NCBI GenBank assembly: GCA_946410455.1
Contig: CAMKAJ010000004.1
Location: forward strand, 1 to 64,000
Source: an uncultured Bacteroidales bacterium
GTDB taxonomy: Bacteria > Bacteroidota > Bacteroidia > Bacteroidales > UBA932
Length of the DNA: 64,000 bases
Reading direction: 5' to 3'
The position numbers and the translations under genes are program-made. Below, piece by piece: positions 15,515 through 22,340 of the stretch (within the stretch, counting starts at the first letter, position 1; each line of letters opens with the position of its first letter). The notes under the pieces are model-generated. The model did no database searches and was not told the DNA's origin. It was given only the letters and a program-made list of their open reading frames with translations.

Positions 15515-17952
15515 AACTCAGTTACAGTTGGTTAAAGGACTATTTGAAGTGTGAGTTGAGCCCTGCCCAGGTGGCGGAGGCGATGACGTCCATAGGAATC
15601 GAGGTGGACGGAGTGGAAGAGAGCGAACAGATACCCGGAGGTCTTGCCGGAGTAGTGGTGGCCGAGGTGCTTACCTGCGAGCCCCATCCCGACAGCGACC
15701 ATCTGCATATAACCACCGTGAACACCGGCTCCGGCGAGCCTGTAACGGTAGTGTGCGGTGCCCCCAACGTGGCGGCAGGCCAGAAAGTCCTGCTGGCCCA
15801 GATTGGCACCGTGCTGCCCGGCGACTTCAAGATCAAGAAGTCAAAGATTCGCGGCGTGGAGTCCTTCGGAATGATCTGCGCCGAGGACGAACTGGGCATA
15901 GGGACCAGCCATGACGGCATCATGGTCCTCCCCTCCGACGCCGTACCCGGCACCCCCGCCAAGGAGTTCCTGCAACTCAAGACCGAGGCCGTCATCGAAT
16001 ACGAAATCACCGCCAACCGCGTAGATGCCGCCTCCCACTGGGGGGTCGCGAGGGATTTATATGCCTGGTGTAAGCTGAATGATGTAAAGGCTGAACTGGT
16101 GTTACCGGATGGCACTCCCCGCGAGCGCAGTGCAGCAGGAGCGATTGAAGTAAGTGTAAATGACCCCACAGGTGCCCCGCGCTACTGCGGCATCACCATA
16201 CGCGACCTCAAAGTCGGCCCGTCCCCCGAGTGGCTCCAACAGCGCCTCCTCAGCATAGGCAGCCACCCCATCAACAACATCGTAGACATCAGCAACTTCA
16301 TACTCTTCGAGCTGGGCCAGCCCCTCCATACCTTCGACGCCGACAAGATTCGCGGCGGCCATGTAATAGTACGCCGCGCTGCTGAAGGCGAACCCATCAA
16401 GACCCTCGACGGAGTGGAGCGCAAGCTGCACGCCTCCGATATGGTCATCGCCGATACTGTAGGCCCCATGTGCATCGCGGGCGTATTCGGCGGCAAAGAC
16501 AGCGGCGTCACGGAGAATACCGTAAGCGTGTTCGTGGAGAGCGCATACTTCGACCCCGCCTCTATCCGCAAGACCTCCAAGAGCCAGGGCTTGCAGACCG
16601 ACGCCTCTTTCCGCTACGAGAGGGGAGCCGACCCCGCCATGCAGCCGTACGCCCTCAGAAGGGCCGTACAGCTCATCCAGGAATGTGCCGGCGGAAGCGT
16701 GTGCGGAGACCCCGTAGAGATTTACCCCACGCCCATAGAACGCAAGCGCATCGAGCTGGACTACAACAGGATACGCTCCTTCATCGGAAAAGAGCTCAGC
16801 AACGCCACCATCGAGACTATTCTGCATGCACTGCAGTATGAATTCGAGAGCAAGAGCGAGAATGGTGCCGTAGTGCTGGCTCCGTCTTACATGGTTGATG
16901 TGTATCGCGAGTGCGACGTGGTGGAGGAGGTGCTGCGCATCTATGGATACAACAACATCGACCTGCCCGGCAGGATGAAGATGTCTGTAGCACCCACACC
17001 AGACCCGGATCCCGAGGCACTCCGCAACAACATCTCCAACTTCCTGGCCGCCAACGGATTTACGGAGATAATGAACAACTCCCTCACCAAGAAGGACTAC
17101 TACGCCCAGCTCAGCACTTATCCCGCCTCTGCCTGCGTAGAGATAGTGAACCCCCTCAGCCAAGACCTTGGCGTAATGCGCCAGAGCCTGTTGCCGGGCG
17201 CCCTTGAGGTAGTTGCGTACAACTTCAACCGCCAGATCGGGTATATCAAGACCTTCGAGTATGGCAACGTGTACCGCAAGCTCGAGGGCGGAGATTCCAC
17301 CAAGCTGGAGGGCTACGAGGAGCACAGCTGCTTCTGCCTCGCTATGGCCGGCACGCCCGAGAAATCCTGGAAGGGAGCTCCTGCAAAGAGCGATTACTTC
17401 CAGCTTAAGGGCTATGTAGAACTGCTTCTGCGCCGCTACGGTGCCGATTTGTATCAGCTCTGGGCCGAGCCTGCGCCGAGCGATATCTTCTCCGACGGAG
17501 TATCTTACAAGCTCCCCGGAAAGGGCCAGCTGCTGGTGAGCATGGGAATTGTGAATCCTGCACTGTGCCGCCGCTTCGGCATTAAGCAGCAGGTAGTTGC
17601 GGCCGAGATTTCGTGGCCGGTACTGCTGGAGCTCGTGTCTCGCGACAAAGTTGCCTTCCGTGAGCTTCCCAAGTTCCCCGAGGTGCGCCGCGACCTTGCC
17701 CTGCTGCTTGACGAGGGCGTGAGTTACGCCGACCTTCGTGCCGCTGCATTCAAGCAGGCCAAGAAACTCCTTCGCCAGGTGGGACTCTTTGATGTGTACC
17801 GTGGCGACAAAATCCCCGCAGGCAAGAAGCAGTACGCTCTGAGCTTCGTGATTCGCGACGAGGAGCGCACCCTTACCGACCAGGACACCGAGCGGCTGAT
17901 GGACCGTCTGCTGCAGATGTACATCAAGGACTTTGGAGCACAGCTCAGATAA
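15511..17952 (+). CDS. pheT: Phenylalanine-tRNA ligase beta subunit
   Basis: An 813-residue protein of full family length. The order is: an N-terminal region and tRNA-binding/EMAP-like domain (about 40-150; GVVVAEVLTCEPHPDSDHLHITTVNTG), the B3/B4 editing region (about 210-400; HPINNIVDISNFILFELGQPLHTFDADKI), B5 (about 405-475), the catalytic-like core (about 490-700) and the C-terminal ferredoxin-fold anticodon-binding domain (FPEVRRDLALLLDEGVSYADL to the end). It pairs with PheS, which is not in this window, to charge tRNA-Phe. It overlaps ftsY by 4 bp and its stop codon overlaps the start of the next gene by one base, indicating one operon. Confidence 0.97.
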   Translation: MKLSYSWLKDYLKCELSPAQVAEAMTSIGIEVDGVEESEQIPGGLAGVVVAEVLTCEPHPDSDHLHITTVNTGSGEPVTVVCGAPNVAAGQKVLLAQIGTVLPGDFKIKKSKIRGVESFGMICAEDELGIGTSHDGIMVLPSDAVPGTPAKEFLQLKTEAVIEYEITANRVDAASHWGVARDLYAWCKLNDVKAELVLPDGTPRERSAAGAIEVSVNDPTGAPRYCGITIRDLKVGPSPEWLQQRLLSIGSHPINNIVDISNFILFELGQPLHTFDADKIRGGHVIVRRAAEGEPIKTLDGVERKLHASDMVIADTVGPMCIAGVFGGKDSGVTENTVSVFVESAYFDPASIRKTSKSQGLQTDASFRYERGADPAMQPYALRRAVQLIQECAGGSVCGDPVEIYPTPIERKRIELDYNRIRSFIGKELSNATIETILHALQYEFESKSENGAVVLAPSYMVDVYRECDVVEEVLRIYGYNNIDLPGRMKMSVAPTPDPDPEALRNNISNFLAANGFTEIMNNSLTKKDYYAQLSTYPASACVEIVNPLSQDLGVMRQSLLPGALEVVAYNFNRQIGYIKTFEYGNVYRKLEGGDSTKLEGYEEHSCFCLAMAGTPEKSWKGAPAKSDYFQLKGYVELLLRRYGADLYQLWAEPAPSDIFSDGVSYKLPGKGQLLVSMGIVNPALCRRFGIKQQVVAAEISWPVLLELVSRDKVAFRELPKFPEVRRDLALLLDEGVSYADLRAAAFKQAKKLLRQVGLFDVYRGDKIPAGKKQYALSFVIRDEERTLTDQDTERLMDRLLQMYIKDFGAQLR

Positions 17953-18587
17953 TGAAAGTCTTCCGTCATATTTTGGGAGTTGTGGCACTGCTGATGCTGC
18001 TGGTTTCGTGCAGCGGCAGGCCGCGTATCATCCCCAGAAGTACCCTGACGGACATTTATGCAGATATGTTCCTGGCCGACCAATGGCTGGTAGACCATAA
18101 TTCCGAGCGTCGCAAGGTGGATACCATGCTGTTCTACGACCCGATTTTCCGCAGTTACGGATATACCTTCCAAGACTACGACGCGTCGGTGCAGCACTAT
18201 CTCAAGGACCCCGAGAAGTTCTCCCGTATTTTCCGGGATGCTGCCGAGAAGTTGCGTAAATCCGGAGATGTGTATGCCCGCAAGGTCAGGCAGCAGGAGT
18301 TGATAAGGGAGTTCAACGCGTCTATCAAAGGCTATCAGTCGCGCGATTTTGAGATGGATACGCTATTGTGGCGCACCGCCTTCAAAGACTCCGTGCTCCG
18401 GCTCCGGGACTCTCTGCTATGCGACTCGCTCCACCGTGATTCGCTGCTGCGAGATTCTCTTTTGCGGGATTCCCTTGTGCGCGACTCCCTCGTACGGGAT
18501 TCGCTGCGGCTTGATTCTCTTAGGCGAGTTTCCAAGCCTGTACACAAGAAGCTGGCAAAAGAGTTTAAAGAGCGTGTAATTAAATAA
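17952..18587 (+). CDS. DUF4296 lipoprotein with C-terminal DSL repeats
   Basis: A 211-residue lipoprotein (LGVVALLMLLVSC, Cys near 20) with the DUF4296 core: RPRIIPRSTLTDIYADMFLADQWL, then YDPIFRSYGYTFQDYDASVQHYLKDPEKFSRIF. DUF4296 proteins are widespread, small Bacteroidota envelope proteins of unknown function. From about residue 150 the chain becomes a run of five-residue repeats of the type RDSLL, predicted to be helical and highly polar. It starts one base inside the pheT stop and ends 18 bp before deoC. Confidence 0.85.
   Translation: MKVFRHILGVVALLMLLVSCSGRPRIIPRSTLTDIYADMFLADQWLVDHNSERRKVDTMLFYDPIFRSYGYTFQDYDASVQHYLKDPEKFSRIFRDAAEKLRKSGDVYARKVRQQELIREFNASIKGYQSRDFEMDTLLWRTAFKDSVLRLRDSLLCDSLHRDSLLRDSLLRDSLVRDSLVRDSLRLDSLRRVSKPVHKKLAKEFKERVIK
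18405..18527 (+). repeat. 15-bp coding tandem repeats (RDSLL units)
   Basis: About eight copies of a degenerate 15-bp unit related to CGGGATTCGCTGCTG encode RDSLL/RDSLV pentapeptides. Copy number could vary by slippage without shifting the frame. Confidence 0.8.
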
Positions 18588-18605
18588 TAACCAATATTTT
18601 TCTAT

Positions 18606-19490
18606 ATGCATTATCTTGATAAATACGGGTACAAGCCCGATGCTGCAAAAATCAGCGAAGAACTGAAGTCCATTTCCGGCAAGCTCGTAGCTACACCCGA
18701 GGCTCTGAAGCTTTGTTTCTCCATTATGGACCTTACTACTCTTTCCCCCACCGATACAGAAGAGTCCGTGGGCAAGTTGGTAGAGAAGGTGAATAAGCTC
18801 CCTGAGGCTTTCCCCGATTATCCCGCTCCCGCATCTATCTGCGTTTATCCTAATTTCGGTGCGCTGGTACGCAAACTCAAGACAAATCCCGAGGTGCATG
18901 TTACCAATGTTGCCAGCTGCTTCCCCTCTGCCCAGAGTTTTCTGGAGGTTAAGGTGAAGGAGTGCGAACTGGCCGTTCTCGGCGGGGCCGACGAAATTGA
19001 TATAGTGCTGGCTCTTAATGCATTCCTTGCGGGCGACGAACAGCGCGCATTTGATGAAATAGTAGCCATGAAGAAGGCTATAGACGCAGCTGCCGAGCAA
19101 GTTGGCAGGAAGGTGGTGCTCAAGGTTATCCTCGAGACGGGCCTTCTCGCTACGCCCGAGAAGATAGCAGAAGCTTCTCTTCTTGCTATGGAGGCGGGTG
19201 CAGACTTTATCAAGACTTCTACCGGCAAGGTTGAGGTAAATGCAACTCCCGAGGCTGCTTATGTGATGTGCGAGGCCATCAAGTGCTACTGCCAGAAGAC
19301 CGGCCGGAGGGTAGGCTTCAAGGCTGCCGGCGGTATTTCCAATGCCCAGGATGCAATATACTATTATAATATAGTATCTTCAATTCTCGGCCCCGAATGG
19401 ATGAATAAAGATCTCTTCCGTTATGGCGTGAGCCGTCTGGGCAACAGCCTTATTAGTGCAATTGAAGGCGAAACCGTAAAATACTTCTAA
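18606..19490 (+). CDS. deoC: Deoxyribose-phosphate aldolase
   Basis: A 294-residue TIM-barrel class I aldolase. The active site is visible: EIDIVLALNAFLAGDE with the conserved Asp region (about 128), VVLKVILETGLL with the second lysine (about 171), and the Schiff-base lysine in DFIKTSTGKVEVNAT (about 203); KAAGGISNAQDAI is the phosphate-binding loop. It interconverts 2-deoxyribose 5-phosphate with acetaldehyde and glyceraldehyde 3-phosphate in deoxynucleoside catabolism. It is the last gene of the ftsY-pheT run, followed by a strong terminator. Confidence 0.95.
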   Translation: MHYLDKYGYKPDAAKISEELKSISGKLVATPEALKLCFSIMDLTTLSPTDTEESVGKLVEKVNKLPEAFPDYPAPASICVYPNFGALVRKLKTNPEVHVTNVASCFPSAQSFLEVKVKECELAVLGGADEIDIVLALNAFLAGDEQRAFDEIVAMKKAIDAAAEQVGRKVVLKVILETGLLATPEKIAEASLLAMEAGADFIKTSTGKVEVNATPEAAYVMCEAIKCYCQKTGRRVGFKAAGGISNAQDAIYYYNIVSSILGPEWMNKDLFRYGVSRLGNSLISAIEGETVKYF

Positions 19491-19526
19491 AAAACAGGGG
19501 CGTTTTTTGAGCTTTCGCTCAGAAAT

Positions 19527-19560
19527 ACCGGCTTCCAGCGTGCGCTGGAGGCCGGTTTTG
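19527..19560 (+). terminator. Rho-independent terminator after deoC
   Basis: The 14-bp stem is ACCGGCTTCCAGCG (19527-19540) with CGCTGGAGGCCGGT (19543-19556), with one G-U pair and a 2-nt loop, followed by TTTTG. Confidence 0.85.
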
Positions 19561-19627
19561 CAATTAAGTGTTGCAGGAATGAAATAAACCGATAATTACC
19601 TCCATCTTTGCAACAGACCAAAAACGA

Positions 19628-21241
19628 ATGGCTATGAGAAATTTTATATCAGCACTTTTGATTGCCTCGGTTGCAGTCAGCGCTTGCACACAGGAAGATC
19701 CGTTCCCTTGGAACAGATCAAACACGGAAGCAGAAGCAGAGTTCTCGCACGACATGATTGTATTGGGGGAACAGCTCAAAGACCCTTATTCTGTGGAGAA
19801 CATGACAAAAGCTCTTGCTTCCGTGTATCCTGCTGCGGCAGGTCGCACGTCATTGAATCCTACAGATTATTATGTACGTTTCTTGCCCTCGGATGATTCC
19901 GAGATGCAGCTTCTGATTGCCAAGGGAGTCGTTCTGCTCGACCATCCTCTGGATTACCGTATTGTGAGGGAGGGGGATTGGTACCACGACCCTTCGATTC
20001 CGGAGAATAGTATAACCTGGCAATACGCCGTGGTGCCTGTGGAATTTGATTTTCCGCAGAATGTGCGTTACGAGATACTCGAGAAATGCTATCTCACAGA
20101 TCATGATGCATCCACTAAGAGTTCTGCCGGTATAGACTGGGAGGCGGTGGAGCGGGAGGCTTTCCGTTTGAGCGGAAACGAGGACCTGCTGGCTCCGCAA
20201 ACACGCGCCGGTGAGTCTTACTGCCCCGAGGGGCGCATAACCATTATGGATCCTGATTTCTCTCCGGAGCCGGTAGGCGTAAAGGGCGTGCGGGTATGCT
20301 GCAACTCATTCGTAAAGATTGCAATGGGTTACACAGACGAGAACGGATATTACAAGTTCGGCAAGAGTTACTCTACAGACTTGAGGTACCGCCTGATGTT
20401 CAAGAACAAGAAGGGCTTCAGCCAGGGAATCAACTTTGTGGTGGTGCCGGCATCGGTATCTACCCTCGGTACCCATCCGGCCTCGGGCTGCTCGGTAACC
20501 ATCGATACTTCATCTGATTACAATCTGTTCTCACGCTGCGTTGTGAACAATGCCGGATACGATTACTATACGGCCAGCGAAGAGTCGGGCGGAGACATTC
20601 CTCTGCCCCCCAAAGACCTGAGGATCTGGGACTTGCCCTTGCTTACCGGCAGCTTCAACGTGATGATGCACCATGGGGTGCTTCTCGAGACCTTTGCGCC
20701 GCTTGCGGCTGTAATGGCAGAATTTGCAATCATTGCCAAGATTATTCAGCCGGATGTCTATCTGGGACTGGACTTCTGCAACACTTACAACGAGGCTTAT
20801 GCCCGTGCTCTGCGTGTGTTTGCTCAGGCCGGACACTTCGGCAAAGTGGGCAAGGAGTGGTGGCACGAATATATAGTGAACGCTGCCGGGGACCTCTTCA
20901 TGAAGACTTTTGCTTTCTTGTTAGGGGCCATTGGAACAGATAGCGCCGGTACGGGATCACATGTAGAAGTGGTTCATCTTTACTCCAATTATTGTCAGAC
21001 TGTGCTTTACCGGAGACACTACACCGGTTCCACAGAGTTGTTTGGAGACAGCCCTTATTCACCACAACTACTCCTGTATCTTGATGAGCGCGGCCTGGGC
21101 CTGGAGAAGATAGCTCCGCTGTTTACCGCAGACCTTACAAGCAAGGATGTACTGAAGCGCAAGTTGCTCAGCTATTATCCTCAATTCAAGACAGTTATAA
21201 TGGAAGCTTTTGCACGATATGAAGACCAAGAAGATGAATAG
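19628..21241 (+). CDS. Secreted lipoprotein of unknown function
   Basis: A 537-residue lipoprotein (FISALLIASVAVSAC; ATG 19628, or 19634 two codons later). Residues 215-270 resemble a carboxypeptidase-regulatory-like beta sandwich (EPVGVKGVRVCCNSF, GYTDENGYYKFG). A later part has helices and a possible hydrolase-like segment (GHFGKVGKEWWHEYIVNAAG), but I see no HExxH or serine-hydrolase motif and assign no activity. A CATCTTTG sequence at 19602-19609 is a near-consensus -7 box. Its 3' end overlaps the following outer-membrane-type gene, so the two are probably co-expressed. Confidence 0.65.
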   Translation: MAMRNFISALLIASVAVSACTQEDPFPWNRSNTEAEAEFSHDMIVLGEQLKDPYSVENMTKALASVYPAAAGRTSLNPTDYYVRFLPSDDSEMQLLIAKGVVLLDHPLDYRIVREGDWYHDPSIPENSITWQYAVVPVEFDFPQNVRYEILEKCYLTDHDASTKSSAGIDWEAVEREAFRLSGNEDLLAPQTRAGESYCPEGRITIMDPDFSPEPVGVKGVRVCCNSFVKIAMGYTDENGYYKFGKSYSTDLRYRLMFKNKKGFSQGINFVVVPASVSTLGTHPASGCSVTIDTSSDYNLFSRCVVNNAGYDYYTASEESGGDIPLPPKDLRIWDLPLLTGSFNVMMHHGVLLETFAPLAAVMAEFAIIAKIIQPDVYLGLDFCNTYNEAYARALRVFAQAGHFGKVGKEWWHEYIVNAAGDLFMKTFAFLLGAIGTDSAGTGSHVEVVHLYSNYCQTVLYRRHYTGSTELFGDSPYSPQLLLYLDERGLGLEKIAPLFTADLTSKDVLKRKLLSYYPQFKTVIMEAFARYEDQEDE

Positions 21242-21782
21242 AATTATGTCGCTTACCTCAGGATTGCTCCTGTGTGTAGTAGCCAGCGCTCAGAATTATT
21301 CAGTCGCGACGAATGTGCTGGACTACGTGAATTTGGGGACGTTGAATCTGGAGGCGTCCTGCGGTATTGGGCGGCAATGGACAGTCAGTGCCGGGATGAA
21401 GTACAACCCGTTCTCGTTTGGCGAGGGGAAGAAGGAGTTTGCAGACAAGCAGCGCAGTGTTGATGCGGGAGCACGTTTCTGGCCCTGGCACATATATTCC
21501 GGATGGTGGATGGGCGGCAAACTCAAGTGGCAAGAGTACAGCAGGGGAGGGTTTGAGTCTGTCGCCGCTACCGAAGGAGACCGCTTCGGCGGCTCCCTAT
21601 CGGCCGGATACACATTCATGTTAAATACACACCTGAACCTGGATATCGGTATGGGACTGTGGGGTGGATATGATAAATATGTAGCCTATGAATGTCTAAG
21701 ATGTGGCAAAAAAATCCAGGACGGCAACAAATTTTTCGTATTACCGAACGATATTCTTTTAACAATATCATACATTTTCTGA
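21219..21782 (+). CDS. DUF3575-type outer membrane beta-barrel protein
   Basis: A 187-residue protein from ATG 21219 (MKTKKMNRIMSLTSGLLL; 21210 adds three residues). The signal peptide is cut after VVASAQ. The mature chain is alternating beta strands ending in an aromatic residue: NVLDYVNLGTLNLEASCGIGRQWTVSAGMKYNP, WPWHIYSGWWMGGKLKWQEY, LSAGYTFMLN, and a C-terminal ILLTISYIF, as expected for a small outer membrane barrel. This is the DUF3575 pattern found near fimbrial and cell-surface genes of Bacteroidales. It overlaps the upstream lipoprotein gene by 23 bp. Confidence 0.75.
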   Translation: MKTKKMNRIMSLTSGLLLCVVASAQNYSVATNVLDYVNLGTLNLEASCGIGRQWTVSAGMKYNPFSFGEGKKEFADKQRSVDAGARFWPWHIYSGWWMGGKLKWQEYSRGGFESVAATEGDRFGGSLSAGYTFMLNTHLNLDIGMGLWGGYDKYVAYECLRCGKKIQDGNKFFVLPNDILLTISYIF

Positions 21783-21790
21783 AAAAGTTG

Positions 21791-21798
21791 TATATTTG
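21791..21798 (+). promoter_or_regulatory. -7 box TATATTTG of tRNA-Leu
   Basis: A perfect TAnnTTTG match ending 14 bp before the mature tRNA 5' end at 21813, the spacing expected for a tRNA promoter. Confidence 0.65.
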
Positions 21799-21812
21799 CA
21801 GTCCAATACCGA

Positions 21813-21895
21813 GCGCGGGTGGCGAAATGGTAGACGCGCTAGTTTCAGGAGCTAGTGGGGTAAAACCTGTGTGAGTTCGAGTCTCATCTCGCGCA
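21813..21895 (+). tRNA. tRNA-Leu(CAG)
   Basis: The 83-nt molecule folds as a class II tRNA. The acceptor GCGCGGG (21813-21819) pairs with CTCGCGC (21888-21894), discriminator A at 21895. The anticodon stem CTAGT/GCTAG encloses the loop TTCAGGA with anticodon CAG at 21846-21848. A variable arm and the T loop GTTCGAGTC follow. CCA is not encoded. Confidence 0.95.
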
Positions 21896-21897
21896 CA

Positions 21898-21927
21898 AGA
21901 GCTGTCTTTTAAAGGCAGCTCTTTTTG
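21898..21927 (+). terminator. Terminator after tRNA-Leu
   Basis: AGAGCTG (21898-21904) pairs with CAGCTCT (21916-21922) and runs directly into TTTTTG. Confidence 0.85.
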
Positions 21928-22032
21928 TTTTATATAAGAAATGATGCAAACAAAGGAAGAATAGTTGCAAAAAACCTCAGCAGTAATGGTGTCCTTTGCA
22001 TATAAATTATAAATATAGAACACGGACACACA

Positions 22033-22179
22033 ATGTACAAAGACTCATCAAATTCAACGTATCGCACACCGCTCGCAGAAGTGCTTCCCATCTGCGCCGG
22101 GAGCATGCTTGCAGCATCTGACATGGTTGGTGTGGACGCCAGCCTTGAAGACTATGAAGTCATTGATCTTTGCGAATAA
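22033..22179 (+). CDS. Tiny ORF (family member B), 48 residues
   Basis: Unrecognised 48-residue peptide without a signal peptide. It has the layout shared by the window's tiny ORFs: a polar N-terminus, then YRTPLAEVLPI (Y-x-T-P motif), then SMLAAS in the centre, and an acidic tail LEDYEVIDLCE. It is the first of two tandem tiny ORFs ahead of the beta-helix lipoprotein at 22341, with member C starting 13 bp after its stop. It is too short for ordinary gene finders. Coding status rests on motif conservation with four other copies and their fixed position. Function is unknown; a leader peptide, an export partner or a signalling peptide are all possible. Confidence 0.65.
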   Translation: MYKDSSNSTYRTPLAEVLPICAGSMLAASDMVGVDASLEDYEVIDLCE

Positions 22180-22192
22180 ACACAAAAGAGAT

Positions 22193-22330
22193 ATGCACGA
22201 AATGATCTCTCATCACAATTACCTCGCCCCTCAGACGCAGGTAATCGCGTTTCTCGACGATTTAATGCTTGCATCTTCGCAGGCCGCGACCCACGAAGAT
22301 TACGACGTACAAAACATGTTTGATGATTAA
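22193..22330 (+). CDS. Tiny ORF (family member C), 45 residues
   Basis: Unrecognised 45-residue peptide from ATG 22193. The family pattern is clear: YLAPQTQVIAF, LMLASSQAA, then the acidic tail HEDYDVQNMFDD. No signal peptide or membrane segment is visible and there is no cysteine, unlike members A, B, D and E. It lies between member B and the lipoprotein start, whose ATG is only 10 bp beyond its stop, so translational coupling is likely. An ATG at 22202 is an alternative start three codons later and leaves the motif intact. Confidence 0.7.
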   Translation: MHEMISHHNYLAPQTQVIAFLDDLMLASSQAATHEDYDVQNMFDD

Positions 22331-22340
22331 ACATTCTATT

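Noticed and set aside
16102..17988. 628-residue minus-strand ORF across pheT
   Set aside because: Shadow of pheT in GC-rich DNA; the forward frame is an unmistakable synthetase.
18335..18547. Minus-strand RESRSRE-repeat ORF
   Set aside because: Antisense shadow of the RDSLL coding repeats.
22269..22340. Upstream extension of the first beta-helix lipoprotein
   Set aside because: It would overlap tiny ORF C and place the lipoprotein signal 25 residues inside; ATG 22341 gives a normal lipoprotein start.
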